Positions 1-9,088 are shown, counted from the stretch's first letter. The stretch is DNA of 64,000 bases from Streptomyces hygroscopicus subsp. hygroscopicus (GCF_030269125.1 NZ_BSSM01000027.1:29669-93668); one strand, 5' to 3'. Numbers and translations: made by a program. The notes: generated by a model not told the origin, from the sequence alone.

Positions 1-2
1 GC

Positions 3-605
3 AGACGCGAGAAGCTGAACGCGGCGTACGCCGAGGACGGCCCGACGCTGCTGGTCCGCACGATCGAGTACAACACCGGGTTGCACATCGACCACTACGT
101 GGAGATCGGCTTCCAGGGCTTCGCGAACATCGTGGACGCGGTCGGCGGGGTGCAGATCGACATCGACAAGGGCTTCAAGGACAAGTGGTCCGGCGCCGAC
201 TTCCAGGCCGGCAAGCAGACCCTGAACGGCCAGCAGGCGCTCGCCTTCGTCCGCACCCGGCACGCGTTCGCCGCGTCCGACCTCCAGCGGACCAAGAACC
301 AGCAGAAGTTCCTCGCGGCCCTGGCCCACGAGGTGGCGACCCCCTCGACCGTCCTCAACCCGTTCAGGTTCTACCCGACCATGGGGGCGGGCCTGGACTC
401 GCTGATCGTGGACAAGGACATGTCCCTGTGGAACCTGGCCTCGATGTTCTGGGCCATGAAGGGCGTCAACGGCGGCGACGGCACCTCCATGAACATGCCG
501 ATCTCCGGCTCCACCGGCGGCAACCTCGTCTGGGACAAGGCGAAGGTCAAGACCCTGGTGAACGAGCTGAACAACGACCAGAAGGTGACGGTCTCCGGCA
601 ACTAG
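3..605 (+). CDS. LytR-CpsA-Psr (LCP) family protein, C-terminal part
   Basis: C-terminal part of an LCP protein; the frame is open from base 3, so the gene starts outside the window and ends with TAG at 603-605. LCP proteins are membrane-anchored phosphotransferases that attach lipid-linked glycopolymers to peptidoglycan on the outer face of the membrane. The family signature is visible: FVRTRHAF followed by SDLQRTKNQQKFL, the arginine/aspartate-rich block that binds the polyprenyl pyrophosphate. The anchor and the first half of the domain are missing because of the window edge, not because of a mutation. Confidence 0.9.
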   Translation, partial: RREKLNAAYAEDGPTLLVRTIEYNTGLHIDHYVEIGFQGFANIVDAVGGVQIDIDKGFKDKWSGADFQAGKQTLNGQQALAFVRTRHAFAASDLQRTKNQQKFLAALAHEVATPSTVLNPFRFYPTMGAGLDSLIVDKDMSLWNLASMFWAMKGVNGGDGTSMNMPISGSTGGNLVWDKAKVKTLVNELNNDQKVTVSGN

Positions 606-1172
606 CCGGGACGACGGCGGGACAGGGGCGGCCGGGCCGTCGCAGCGGCGGGCAGCGCCGCACGCGGCGGGACCGGCCGCCCTTCGCCGTCCGCCGCGGG
701 ACCGGCGCACGGCCGGTCGTACGCCGCTGGACGCGTACGGTACCCGCGTCCCGCGCACCGAGGACCAGCCCGACGGCTCCGGCCTCGCCCGCCGCGCGGG
801 GCCGCCGACGCGACTGATCGCGAAGTCGGCCGGGACGGCGTCGAACTCACCGTCAGCGGCAGGGAGGACCGGGCGGTACGGCGATCTCGGCGGCCACGCC
901 GTGCCGGCGGCCCCGGCCACATGTCCGGGGCGGCGTCCACGGCCCGGACGCGCGCTCCCCGTCCCCGTGCCGCGCGGGCGGCGGAACCCGTACCGGTACC
1001 GGCGTCCGGCACCCGGGCCCCGGCGGTGACGCGGGCCGCATCCGGCAGCCGCGGCACCGGGCGCGGCCGCCCGAAGCCCGCCCCGCCCCCCGTGGCCCGC
1101 TCGGCGGCGCCGGGGCCGCGGTCCGCCCGGACGCGATCACGTGCCCCGGGCCGCCCCCGCCCGGCGCGAGAT
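606..1172. other. Intergenic region without a supported gene
   Basis: About 570 bases of very GC-rich sequence between the LCP gene and the Cys-rich protein gene. Open frames exist on both strands but translate to arginine/proline/alanine-rich text with no domain, no convincing ribosome binding site and no third-position bias. I see nothing functional in it. Confidence 0.5.
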
Positions 1173-1199
1173 CGAGGGCACCCGGCAGGGGTGCCCTCG
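1173..1199 (-). terminator. Hairpin terminator after the Cys-rich protein gene
   Basis: Perfect inverted repeat CGAGGGCACCC / GGGTGCCCTCG with a five-base loop, 22 bases downstream of the stop codon of the minus-strand gene ending at 1221. No long T run follows, as is usual in Streptomyces. Confidence 0.6.
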
Positions 1200-1220
1200 G
1201 GTGACGCGGAGGCGTCCGGA

Positions 1221-1586
1221 CTAGGCGCGGACGCCCGCCATCGCGCGGCACATCTCGGCGCAGCGGCGACACGCCTCCGCGCAGCGCATCAGCTGCGGGT
1301 CGTCGGGCATCGACATACACGCCTCGGCGGCCATGTCGCACGCCTTGGCGCACATCGCGCACATCTCGCCCGACATGGGCGAGCGGCGCATCATCATGTC
1401 GGCGCACATCCGGGTCGTCTCGGAGCAGTCCATCAGCGCGCGCATGACCTGCATCTGCGCCTGTCCGCCCTGCTGCATGCAGGAGCTCATGGTCTCCTCG
1501 CAGACGCTGTGGCAGTGCATGCACGCCTCGATGCAGTCCTGCATCTGCTTGGTCATGGCGGGCATCGTGGTACCGGGCTGGGCCAT
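1221..1586 (-). CDS. Cys-rich four-helix-bundle copper-binding protein (DUF326-like)
   Basis: Small 121-residue protein built of helices dotted with Cys, Met and His in CxxC/CxxxC spacing (for example CIEACMHCHSVC near the N terminus, CAMCAKAC and CAEACRRCAEMC later). This is the pattern of the DUF326/Csp-like copper-storage family, where Cys on the inner face of a four-helix bundle hold Cu(I). A longer frame exists to 1661, but the ATG at 1586 has a strong GAGGAGG site just upstream, so I use that start. No signal peptide is seen, so a cytosolic metal-buffering role is inferred. It is monocistronic and convergent with the LCP gene. Confidence 0.8.
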   Translation of the reverse strand: MAQPGTTMPAMTKQMQDCIEACMHCHSVCEETMSSCMQQGGQAQMQVMRALMDCSETTRMCADMMMRRSPMSGEMCAMCAKACDMAAEACMSMPDDPQLMRCAEACRRCAEMCRAMAGVRA

Positions 1587-1696
1587 GGCTCCTCCTCGGA
1601 GCGGGGGACCCGGATCGGGTCCGTGTGCCTCCGTCCTACGTCGCCTCGCCCGGCCCCGCATGTGACCGACCGGTCGTAAGGGCCGCCCGCACGCAC

Positions 1697-1722
1697 GGAA
1701 GGCGCCCCGCAGGACGCCTTCC
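1697..1722 (-). terminator. Hairpin terminator after the acyl-CoA dehydrogenase gene
   Basis: Inverted repeat GGAAGGCG / CGCCTTCC lies 15 bases downstream of the acyl-CoA dehydrogenase stop codon. Confidence 0.5.
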
Positions 1723-1737
1723 GGTACCGCCCGAGGT

Positions 1738-2895
1738 CTACGGCAGGTTGCGCGCCATGACGATGCGCTGAACCTGGTTCGTGCCCTCGTAAATCTGGGT
1801 GATCTTGGCGTCGCGCATCATGCGCTCGACCGGGTAGTCGCGGGTGTAGCCGTAGCCGCCGAGGAGCTGGACGGCGTCGGTGGTGACCTCCATGGCGACG
1901 TCCGAGGCGAAGCACTTGGCGGCGGCGCCCAGGTAGGTGAGGTCCGAGTCGCCGCGCTCGGAGGCGGCGGCGGCCTGGTAGGTCAGGGCGCGGGCGGCGG
2001 AGATCTTCATCGACATGTCCGCGAGCATGAACTGGATGCCCTGGAAGTCGGCGATCGCCTTGCCGAACTGCTTGCGCTCCTGGACGTAGCCCTTGGCGTA
2101 GTCCAGGGCGCCCTGCGCGACACCGAGCGCCTGGGCGGCGATGGTGATGCGGGTGTGGTCCAGGGTCTTCATGGCGGTCATGAAGCCCGTGCCCTCCTCG
2201 CCGATCATGCGGTCGGCGGGGATGCGGACGTTGTCGAAGTAGACCTCGCGGGTCGGGGAGCCCTTGATGCCGAGCTTCTTCTCGGGGGCGCCGAAGGAGA
2301 CGCCCTCGTCCGACTTCTCGACCACGAAGGCGGAGATGCCCTTGGAGCGCTTGGCCGGGTCGGTGACCGCCATGACCGTGTAGTACTCGGAGACGCCCGC
2401 GTTGGTGATCCAGCGCTTGACGCCGTTGAGGACCCAGTGGTCGCCGTCGCGGACCGCCTTGGTCTTCATGCCGGCCGCGTCCGAGCCCGCGTCCGGCTCG
2501 GAGAGGCAGTACGAGAACATCGCGTCGCCCTTGGCCAGCGGGCCCAGGTACTTCTTCTTCAGCTCCTCGGAGCCGGAGAGGATCACCGGGAGCGAGCCCA
2601 GCTTGTTCACCGCGGGGATCAGGGAGGAGGACACGCAGGCGCGGGCCACCTCCTCGATCACGATGACCGTGGCGAGCGCGTCGGCGCCGGCGCCGCCGTA
2701 CTCCTCGGGGACGTGCACGGCGTGCATGTCGTTGGCCACCAGGGCGTCGAGCGCCTCCTGCGGGAAGCGGGCCTCCTCGTCCACCGCGGCGGCGTACGGC
2801 GCGATCTTCGCCTCGACCAGGGAGCGGACGGCGTCGCGGAGCATGTCGTGCTCCTCGGACGGGCGGTACAGGTCGAAGTCAGCCGATCCGGCCAA
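1738..2895 (-). CDS. Acyl-CoA dehydrogenase
   Basis: Full-length (385 residues) FAD-dependent acyl-CoA dehydrogenase, oxidising the alpha-beta bond of an acyl-CoA in fatty-acid or branched-chain degradation. The N-terminal helical domain, the middle segment MFSYCLSEPDAGSD and the C-terminal QLLGGYGYTRDYPVERMMRDAKI are all recognisable. The catalytic base is expected to be the glutamate in IYEGTNQVQ near the C terminus. It is monocistronic, and the 5' side faces a 200-bp AT-richer spacer shared with the divergent UDP-glucose dehydrogenase gene. The exact substrate chain length cannot be read from sequence. Confidence 0.93.
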   Translation of the reverse strand: MAGSADFDLYRPSEEHDMLRDAVRSLVEAKIAPYAAAVDEEARFPQEALDALVANDMHAVHVPEEYGGAGADALATVIVIEEVARACVSSSLIPAVNKLGSLPVILSGSEELKKKYLGPLAKGDAMFSYCLSEPDAGSDAAGMKTKAVRDGDHWVLNGVKRWITNAGVSEYYTVMAVTDPAKRSKGISAFVVEKSDEGVSFGAPEKKLGIKGSPTREVYFDNVRIPADRMIGEEGTGFMTAMKTLDHTRITIAAQALGVAQGALDYAKGYVQERKQFGKAIADFQGIQFMLADMSMKISAARALTYQAAAASERGDSDLTYLGAAAKCFASDVAMEVTTDAVQLLGGYGYTRDYPVERMMRDAKITQIYEGTNQVQRIVMARNLP

Positions 2896-3094
2896 GGTCT
2901 CTCACGCTCCAAAGACGCAGTGATAGTGACGCATCACGGACATTACAAACGCTAATTACCGTTAAGTAACTCAAATTTTAGGCCCCTCGCCCCACCGCGC
3001 CTACGTGAGGTTGGCGACAGCGGGAAAGTTGCCCCCCGACCGGCCCGGCTATGCTCGGGCCCGCACGAGAGAATCCCCGAGCTGGAGCGCGTCC

Positions 3095-4438
3095 ATGAGC
3101 CTGAAGATCACCGTGATCGGCACCGGGTATCTCGGCGCCACCCACGCCGCGGCCATGGCCGAGCTGGGGTTCGAGGTGCTGGGCCTGGATGTCGTACCCG
3201 AGAAGATCGCCATGCTGGAGCGTGCCGAGGCCCCCATGTACGAGCCGGGGCTCGAAGAGCTGCTGCGCCGGCACGTGGCCGGGTTCGAGGGTTCCACCGG
3301 GCGGCTCAGGTTCACCACCGACTGGGCCGAGGTCGGCGCCTTCGGCGATGTGCACTTCGTCTGCGTGAACACCCCGCAGAAGCACGGCGAGTACGCCTGC
3401 GACATGTCGTACGTCGACTCCGCGATCGCCTCCCTCGCTCCCCATCTGCATGGTCCGGCCCTGGTGGTCGGCAAGTCCACGGTGCCGGTGGGCTCGGCCG
3501 ACCGGCTGGCGGCCTATCTCGCCGAGCACGCCCCGGCGGGCGGCGACGCCGAGCTGGCCTGGAACCCGGAGTTCCTGCGCGAGGGCTTCGCCGTCGAGGA
3601 CACCCTGCACCCGGACCGGATCGTGGCCGGTGTGCGCAGCGAGCGGGCCGAGAAGCTGCTGCGCGAGGTGTACGCGACGCCGATGGCGGAGGGCGCCCCC
3701 CTCATCGTCACCGACTTCCCCACCGCGGAACTGGTGAAGACCGCCGCGAACTCCTTCCTCGCCACCAAGATCTCCTTCATCAACGCGATGGCGGAGGTCT
3801 GCGAGGCGGGCGGCGGCGACGTGGCCAAGCTGGCGGAGGCGATCGGGCACGACGACCGGATCGGGCGCAAGTTCCTGCGCGCCGGGATCGGCTTCGGCGG
3901 CGGCTGTCTGCCCAAGGACATCCGGGCGTTCATGGCCCGCGCCGGCGAGCTGGGCGCGGACCAGGCGCTGACCTTCCTGCGCGAGATCGACTCCATCAAC
4001 ATGCGCCGGCGCGGCCAGATGGTGGAGATGGCCCGCGAGGCGCTGGGCGGCGGCTCCTTCCTCGGCAAGCGGGTGGCGGTGCTCGGCGCCACCTTCAAGC
4101 CCGACTCGGACGACGTCCGCGACTCGCCCGCGCTGAACGTGGCGGGCCAGATACACCTCCAGGGCGGCCAGGTCACGGTGTACGACCCGAAGGGCATGGA
4201 CAACGCCCGCAAGGTCTTCCCGACGCTGGGCTACGCCGACTCGGCCCTCGACGCGGTGCGCGGCGCGGACGTCGTGCTGCACCTGACCGAGTGGGGCGAG
4301 TTCCGCGAGCTGGACCCGGCGGAGCTGGGCGCGGTGGCGGCGGCCCGGGTGATCCTGGACGGGCGCAACGCCCTCGACCCGGAGCTGTGGCGGCGGGCCG
4401 GATGGACGTACCGGGCGATGGGGCGTCCGACCGCGTAG
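3095..4438 (+). CDS. UDP-glucose 6-dehydrogenase
   Basis: 447-residue UDP-glucose/GDP-mannose dehydrogenase family enzyme that oxidises UDP-glucose to UDP-glucuronate with two NAD+. It has the N-terminal Rossmann motif GTGYLG (residues 9-14), the central helical domain and the active-site cysteine in FGGGCLPKD (Cys271). The C-terminal UDP-binding domain includes ATFKPDSDDVRDSP. The open frame reaches back to 3005, but the ATG at 3095 begins directly with the Rossmann strand and has a CTGGAG site, so it is the likely start. The product feeds cell-envelope or glycoside sugars. The gene stands alone. Confidence 0.93.
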   Translation: MSLKITVIGTGYLGATHAAAMAELGFEVLGLDVVPEKIAMLERAEAPMYEPGLEELLRRHVAGFEGSTGRLRFTTDWAEVGAFGDVHFVCVNTPQKHGEYACDMSYVDSAIASLAPHLHGPALVVGKSTVPVGSADRLAAYLAEHAPAGGDAELAWNPEFLREGFAVEDTLHPDRIVAGVRSERAEKLLREVYATPMAEGAPLIVTDFPTAELVKTAANSFLATKISFINAMAEVCEAGGGDVAKLAEAIGHDDRIGRKFLRAGIGFGGGCLPKDIRAFMARAGELGADQALTFLREIDSINMRRRGQMVEMAREALGGGSFLGKRVAVLGATFKPDSDDVRDSPALNVAGQIHLQGGQVTVYDPKGMDNARKVFPTLGYADSALDAVRGADVVLHLTEWGEFRELDPAELGAVAAARVILDGRNALDPELWRRAGWTYRAMGRPTA

Positions 4439-4463
4439 GACACGCACACGCACTGTCCGGCGC

Positions 4464-4510
4464 GACGGCGCTGGTTCGGCCGAGGCTCAGTCGGCCGAAC
4501 CGGCGCCGTC
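4464..4510. terminator. Bidirectional terminator between convergent genes
   Basis: Long hairpin: a 20-base arm at 4464-4483 and its complement at 4491-4510 with one mismatch, loop of seven. It lies between the converging UDP-glucose dehydrogenase and CGNR-protein genes. Confidence 0.75.
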
Positions 4511-4560
4511 CCGCATTCTGCCCCAGCTCCCTGTGTCCGAGGGCCCCAACCCGGCGCGCC

Positions 4561-5067
4561 TTACGCTCCCTTGGCCCGGTACCGGCGCATCTTCTCGCGG
4601 GCCCCGCACACCCGCATCGAGCACCAGCGGCCGCGCCCCGCCGGGCTGCGGTCGTAGTACGCCCAGTGGCACGTCGCGGCCTCGCACGCCTTCAGCCGGC
4701 TCCAGGTGCCGGCCACCAGCGCCTCGGCGACGGCGGCGGCGACCCGGGACAGCAGCGGCCCGTCCGCGGCCGGGGCGAGGGTCGCCGAGCCGTCCCGCTC
4801 GTCCACGGCGACGTAGAGCGGCGCGCGGGCCAGCAGCTCGCCCAGCGGGGTGACCGCCCGGTGCGGCGGGTGCCCGGCGTGGGCCAGCAGCACGGCGCGC
4901 AGCGACTCCCGCAGCTCCCGCGCCCGGGTGAGGTCCTCCTCGGCTATCCCGAAGCGCTCGCGGCCCTCCGCCGTGTCCAGCGAGTCGGCGCCGTCCGCGA
5001 GGTCCACGGTGTTGACCAGGGACTCGACCAGGGCGAGGCCCCCGGGCGCGGCCGATCTCTCACTCAT
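4561..5067 (-). CDS. CGNR zinc-finger / ABATE-domain protein
   Basis: 168-residue protein with the two-part architecture of the CGNR family: an N-terminal ABATE (stress-induced) domain starting LALVESLVNTVDLADG, then a C-terminal zinc finger with CEAATCHWAYYD and CSMRVCGAREKMRRYR. The usual CGNR tetrapeptide reads CGAR here, a small departure. Family members are thought to be DNA-binding regulators; no target is known. The start at 5067 (MSERSAAPG) is preferred over 5106 because the family begins close to the ABATE domain. It is divergent from the VOC genes, so it may regulate them; that is inference. Confidence 0.8.
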   Translation of the reverse strand: MSERSAAPGGLALVESLVNTVDLADGADSLDTAEGRERFGIAEEDLTRARELRESLRAVLLAHAGHPPHRAVTPLGELLARAPLYVAVDERDGSATLAPAADGPLLSRVAAAVAEALVAGTWSRLKACEAATCHWAYYDRSPAGRGRWCSMRVCGAREKMRRYRAKGA

Positions 5068-5150
5068 GGTTGCGACGTTACCTCTTGTCCGGGAGTATGA
5101 GGTCACCGTTACCGGTTACCCGCCCTTACGGGTAACAGAAGGAGGTCGTC

Positions 5151-5519
5151 ATGGCTCTCGCCAAGCTCGGTGTGGTGGTCCTGGACTGTCCCGACCCCGG
5201 CGCGCTGGCCGGCTTCTACGCCGGACTTCTCGGGGGCACGGTGGAGGTCGACGAGGGCGGCGACTGGGTGGAGCTGAAGGTGCCCGGCGGGCAGGCACTG
5301 GCCTTCCAGCGGGCCGAGGGGCACACCCCGCCGCAGTGGCCGCGCGCCGACGGCAACGGCCAGCAGTTCCACCTGGACCTGACCGTGCCGGACCTGGACG
5401 CGGCCCAGCAGGAGGTGCTCGGGCTGGGGGCGACGCTCTTGGACGCCGGGGAACCCGGCCGCTCCTGGCGGGTGTACGCCGACCCGGCCGGGCACCCGTT
5501 CTGCCTCTGCGCCTGCTGA
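5151..5519 (+). CDS. VOC-family (glyoxalase/bleomycin-resistance-like) protein, copy 1
   Basis: 122-residue single-domain VOC protein. It begins VVLDCPDPGALAGFYAGLLGG, contains QRAEGHTPPQWPR and ends YADPAGHPFCLCAC, typical of the subgroup annotated as glyoxalase-like. These bind a metal or a small hydrophobic compound; no substrate can be inferred. A strong AGAAGGAGG site precedes the ATG. The next gene, 20 bases downstream, is a paralogue, so the pair looks like a tandem duplication in one transcript. Confidence 0.88.
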   Translation: MALAKLGVVVLDCPDPGALAGFYAGLLGGTVEVDEGGDWVELKVPGGQALAFQRAEGHTPPQWPRADGNGQQFHLDLTVPDLDAAQQEVLGLGATLLDAGEPGRSWRVYADPAGHPFCLCAC

Positions 5520-5539
5520 ACCGATCCCGAGGAGGACAC

Positions 5540-5932
5540 ATGGCATCCGTCGCCCGTCTGCGCAATGTCGTGCTCGACTGCCCCGACCCGCACGCCCTGG
5601 CCGCCTTCTACGCGGCGGTGGCCGGGGGCACGCCCGAGCCCGAGGACGACACCTGGGTCACCCTCCAGGTCCCCGGCGGCCCCCGGCTGGCCTTCCAGCG
5701 GGCCGAGGACCACACCCCGCCGCAGTGGCCCCGCGCCGACCGCGACGGCCAGCAGCTCCACCTGGACTTCGACGCGGGCAGCACCTGGGCGGAGATCGAC
5801 GCGGCCCATGAGCGGGTCCTGGCGCTCGGCGCCCGCCCACTGGACCTGGGGGACCGGGAGAAGAAGGACTTCCAGGTCTACGCCGACCCGGCCGGGCATC
5901 CGTTCTGTCTGTGCCGGATCGAACACGCGTAA
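5540..5932 (+). CDS. VOC-family (glyoxalase-like) protein, copy 2
   Basis: 130-residue paralogue of the preceding gene, with the same landmarks (VVLDCPDPHALAAFYAAVAGG, HTPPQWPRAD, YADPAGHPFCLCRI). It differs mainly by a longer central segment (TWAEIDAAHERVLALG). The start at 5540 has GAGGAGG upstream; the frame is open further back but overlaps copy 1 without any family similarity. It is co-transcribed with copy 1 and ends just before a bidirectional terminator. Confidence 0.88.
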   Translation: MASVARLRNVVLDCPDPHALAAFYAAVAGGTPEPEDDTWVTLQVPGGPRLAFQRAEDHTPPQWPRADRDGQQLHLDFDAGSTWAEIDAAHERVLALGARPLDLGDREKKDFQVYADPAGHPFCLCRIEHA

Positions 5933-5965
5933 GCGCGTGCGCACGGCACCCGCATGAGGCAGGAA

Positions 5966-6004
5966 AAGGGGGCGGGGCGGCCTGATCGGCCGTCCCGCCC
6001 CCTT
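5966..6004. terminator. Bidirectional terminator
   Basis: Near-perfect hairpin with arms AAGGGGGCGGGGCGGCC and GGCCGTCCCGCCCCCTT and a five-base loop. It is flanked by A residues on the left, and it separates the converging VOC and dipeptidase genes. Confidence 0.7.
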
Positions 6005-6018
6005 CCGTCCGCCCGGTG

Positions 6019-7206
6019 TCAGCCGTCCAGCGACTCGATCGTCGCGTTCGACGGCCCCCGCCTCGACCGCAGGTCGCGGGCCACGTCCTCCGCCGCGCCC
6101 AGCACCCGTACCGCGTTCTGCCAGGTGAGCTTGGCGAGGTCGGCCTTGGACCAGCCGCGGTCCAGCAGCTCCGCGAGCAGGTTCGGGTAGCCGGAGACGT
6201 CGCTGAGGCCGTCCGGGGTGAAGGCCGTGCCGTCGTAGTCGCCGCCGATGCCGAGGTGGTCGATGCCGGCGACCTCGCGCATGTGGTCCAGGTGGTCGGC
6301 GATGACCGGCACCGTGGCGACGGGGCGCGGGGTGCGCTCCTCGAAGGCCCGGTGGACCTTCATCGCCTCGGCGGTGGTGTCCAGGTGGTGCAGACCGTGG
6401 GCGCGCAGGTTCTCGTCGGCCGCGGCCGTCCAGTCCACGGCCGCCTGGAGCACGAACTTCGGCACGAAGGTGACCATGGCCATGCCGCCGTTGGCGGGCA
6501 GCCGCTCCAGGACGTCGTCCGGGATGTTGCGGGGGTGGTCGCAGACCGCGCGGGCCGAGGAGTGCGAGAAGACCACCGGTGCGGAGGTCGCGTCCAGCGC
6601 GTCGCGCATGGTCGACGGCGCCACGTGCGAGAGGTCGACCAGCATGCCGAGCCGGTTCATCTCGCGGACCACCTCGCGGCCGAACGCGGTCAGACCGTTC
6701 GCCTTCGGCTCGTCGGTCGCCGAGTCCGCCCAGTCCACGTTGGAGTTGTGGGTGAGCGTCATGTAGCGCACGCCGAGCGCGTACAGGCCGCGCAGGGTGC
6801 CCAGGGAGTTGGCGATGGAGTGGCCGCCCTCGGCGCCCATCAGGGAGGCGATACGGCCCTCACCGCGCGCCGCCTCCATGTCCGCGGCGGTCAGCGCGGG
6901 CGCGAGGTCCGCCTGGTAGCGGTCCAGCAGCTGCCGTACGCAGTCGATCTGCTCCAGCGTCGCGGCGACCGGGTCGGGCTGCTCGGCCGGGACGTACACC
7001 GACCAGTACTGCGCGCCGACGCCGCCGGCGCGCAGCCGAGGGATGTCGGTGTGCAGGTGCTCGTGCTGGTGGCCCGCGATGTCCAGGCGGTCCAGGTCGT
7101 AGCCCGCCTTCTCGCGCAGCGCCCAGGGCAGGTCGTTGTGCCCGTCGACCACCGGGAACTCGCGCAGCAGGGCCCGTGCCTCGTCCAGGCTCGTCACGGC
7201 GCTCAC
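6019..7206 (-). CDS. Membrane-dipeptidase-type (M19) dipeptidase
   Basis: 395-residue zinc dipeptidase of the renal dipeptidase (M19) family, which hydrolyses dipeptides including D-residue ones. The metal-site signature FPVVDGHNDLPWALRE lies near the N terminus. Further family blocks are YMTLTHNSNVDWADS, LVDLSHVAPSTM, VFSHSSARAVCDHPRN and DHLGIGGDYDGT. No signal peptide is visible, so it is probably cytosolic. The GTG start overlaps the purE stop (GTGA), so it is the third gene of a purK-purE-dipeptidase operon. Linkage with purine synthesis is positional only. Confidence 0.92.
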   Translation of the reverse strand: MSAVTSLDEARALLREFPVVDGHNDLPWALREKAGYDLDRLDIAGHQHEHLHTDIPRLRAGGVGAQYWSVYVPAEQPDPVAATLEQIDCVRQLLDRYQADLAPALTAADMEAARGEGRIASLMGAEGGHSIANSLGTLRGLYALGVRYMTLTHNSNVDWADSATDEPKANGLTAFGREVVREMNRLGMLVDLSHVAPSTMRDALDATSAPVVFSHSSARAVCDHPRNIPDDVLERLPANGGMAMVTFVPKFVLQAAVDWTAAADENLRAHGLHHLDTTAEAMKVHRAFEERTPRPVATVPVIADHLDHMREVAGIDHLGIGGDYDGTAFTPDGLSDVSGYPNLLAELLDRGWSKADLAKLTWQNAVRVLGAAEDVARDLRSRRGPSNATIESLDG

Positions 7207-7724
7207 TTCCCGAAGCCGAAGCCGCCGGCGCCCTCGACCTTGGCCCGCAGCCGCTTGCCCTTCTCGGTGGCCTGGTCGTTCAGGTCGTGCTGGAAGTCGC
7301 GCATGCGGTGCAGCAGGTCCTCGTCGTGCGCGGCGAGGATGCGGGCCGCGAGCAGCCCGGCGTTGCGGGCACCGGCCACGGAGACCGTGGCGACCGGGAC
7401 ACCGGCCGGCATCTGCACGATCGACAGCAGGGAGTCCATGCCGTCGAGGTACTTCAGCGGCACCGGGACGCCGATGACCGGCAGCGGGGTGACGGAGGCG
7501 AGCATGCCCGGCAGATGGGCGGCGCCCCCGGCCCCGGCGATGATCACCTTGAGTCCGCGGTCGGCCGCCTGCTCACCGTACGTGATCATCTCGCGGGGCA
7601 TCCGGTGCGCGGAGACGACGTCGACCTCGTAGGCGATCTCGAACTCGTCCAGGGCCTTGGCGGCGGCCTCCATGACGGGCCAGTCGGAGTCCGACCCCAT
7701 GACGATGCCAACAACAGGGCTCAT
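7203..7724 (-). CDS. purE: 5-(carboxyamino)imidazole ribonucleotide mutase PurE
   Basis: 173-residue PurE, which moves the carboxylate of N5-CAIR to give CAIR in de novo purine synthesis. The class I signature is intact: GIVMGSDSDWP (residues 6-16), SAHRMP with the catalytic histidine at 40, then GAGGAAHLPGM. The start at 7724 is fixed by an ATGA overlap with the purK stop. The stop overlaps the dipeptidase GTG. Tight coupling with purK reflects consecutive reactions. Confidence 0.96.
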   Translation of the reverse strand: MSPVVGIVMGSDSDWPVMEAAAKALDEFEIAYEVDVVSAHRMPREMITYGEQAADRGLKVIIAGAGGAAHLPGMLASVTPLPVIGVPVPLKYLDGMDSLLSIVQMPAGVPVATVSVAGARNAGLLAARILAAHDEDLLHRMRDFQHDLNDQATEKGKRLRAKVEGAGGFGFGK

Positions 7725-8860
7725 TCGGTGATGGTGCCTCTCAGGTAGCCGGCTGCGTGACGGGCGCGCTCCAGCACGTCGTCCAGGTCGTCGCCGTAGG
7801 TGTTGACGTGTCCGACCTTGCGGCCGGGCTTCACGTCCTTGCCGTACATGTGGATCTTGAGCTTCGGGTCGCGGGCCATGCAGTGCAGGTACGCGGAGTA
7901 CATGTCCGGGTAGTCGCCGCCCAGGACGTTGACCATCACGGTCCACTTCGCGCGCGGGCGCGGGTCGCCGAGGGGCAGGTCGAGGACCGCGCGGACGTGG
8001 TTGGCGAACTGCGAGGTGATCGCGCCGTCCTGGGTCCAGTGGCCGGAGTTGTGCGGGCGCATCGCCAGCTCGTTGACGAGGACGCGGCCGTCGCGGGTCT
8101 GGAACAGCTCGACGGCGAGGTGCCCGACGACGCCCAGCTCCTTGGCGATGGTGAGGGCCATCTGCTCGGCGTGCAGCGCCAGGTCCTCGTCCAGGTCGGG
8201 GGCCGGGGCTATGACCGTGTCGCAGACGCCGTCGACCTGCCGGGACTCCACCACCGGGTAGGCGACGGCCTGGCCGTGCGGGGAGCGTACGACGTTGGCG
8301 GCCAGCTCGCGGACGTAGTCGACCTTCTCCTCCGCGAGGACCGGCACGCCCGCCCGGAACGGCTCGGCGGCCTCCTCGGCGCTCTCCACGACCCACACGC
8401 CCTTGCCGTCGTAGCCGCCGCGGACGGTCTTCAGGACGACGGGGAACCCGTCCCCCTCCGCCGCGAACCGGACGACGTCCTCCGGGTCGGCGACGATCCG
8501 GTGCCGTGGGCACGGGATGCCGATCGCGTCGAGCCGCGCCCGCATCACGCCCTTGTCCTGGGCGTGCACGAGCGCGTCCGGCCCCGGGCGCACGGGGATG
8601 CCGTCCGCCTCCAGGGCTCTGAGGTGCTCGGTGGGCACGTGCTCGTGATCGAAGGTGATCACGTCGCAGCCGCGCGCGAACTCACGCAGCGTGTCGAGGT
8701 CGCGGTAGTCGCCGACGACGACTTCGCTCACGACCTGCGCCGCGGAATCCTGAGGAGTGTCACTGAGGAGCTTGAACCTGATGCCCAACGGGATGCCCGC
8801 TTCGTGCGTCATACGCGCGAGCTGGCCCCCGCCGACCATGCCGACTACCGGGAACGTCAC
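7721..8860 (-). CDS. purK: 5-(carboxyamino)imidazole ribonucleotide synthase PurK
   Basis: 379-residue ATP-grasp enzyme that carboxylates AIR with bicarbonate and ATP to N5-CAIR. The N terminus VVGMVGGGQLARM is the PurK nucleotide-fold motif. ATP-grasp blocks follow: FPVVLKTVRGGYDGKGVWVV, then VNELAMRPHNSGHWTQDGA near residues 255-275. It is the first gene of the purK-purE-dipeptidase operon, with its 5' end in a 230-bp spacer divergent from the GtrA gene. Confidence 0.96.
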   Translation of the reverse strand: MTFPVVGMVGGGQLARMTHEAGIPLGIRFKLLSDTPQDSAAQVVSEVVVGDYRDLDTLREFARGCDVITFDHEHVPTEHLRALEADGIPVRPGPDALVHAQDKGVMRARLDAIGIPCPRHRIVADPEDVVRFAAEGDGFPVVLKTVRGGYDGKGVWVVESAEEAAEPFRAGVPVLAEEKVDYVRELAANVVRSPHGQAVAYPVVESRQVDGVCDTVIAPAPDLDEDLALHAEQMALTIAKELGVVGHLAVELFQTRDGRVLVNELAMRPHNSGHWTQDGAITSQFANHVRAVLDLPLGDPRPRAKWTVMVNVLGGDYPDMYSAYLHCMARDPKLKIHMYGKDVKPGRKVGHVNTYGDDLDDVLERARHAAGYLRGTITE

Positions 8861-9088
8861 ACCTCTAGCGTATCGGCCACCGCGGACCGGCCGGATCGCG
8901 TCCCTCCGCGACGGCCCCCGGCGTGTCCGTTCCTGCCCGCTTCCCGCCCTGTCGCCGACTCTTACCCACCGCTTTCCGGCCTCTTTCCGACCTGTTTCCC
9001 GGTCCTGGCCTGGTCCTCAGGCGTCGGGTGGTTCGCGCCGATAGCATGGCGGAGTTGACGAAAATCTACCGACGGGAGCTGCAACGCC

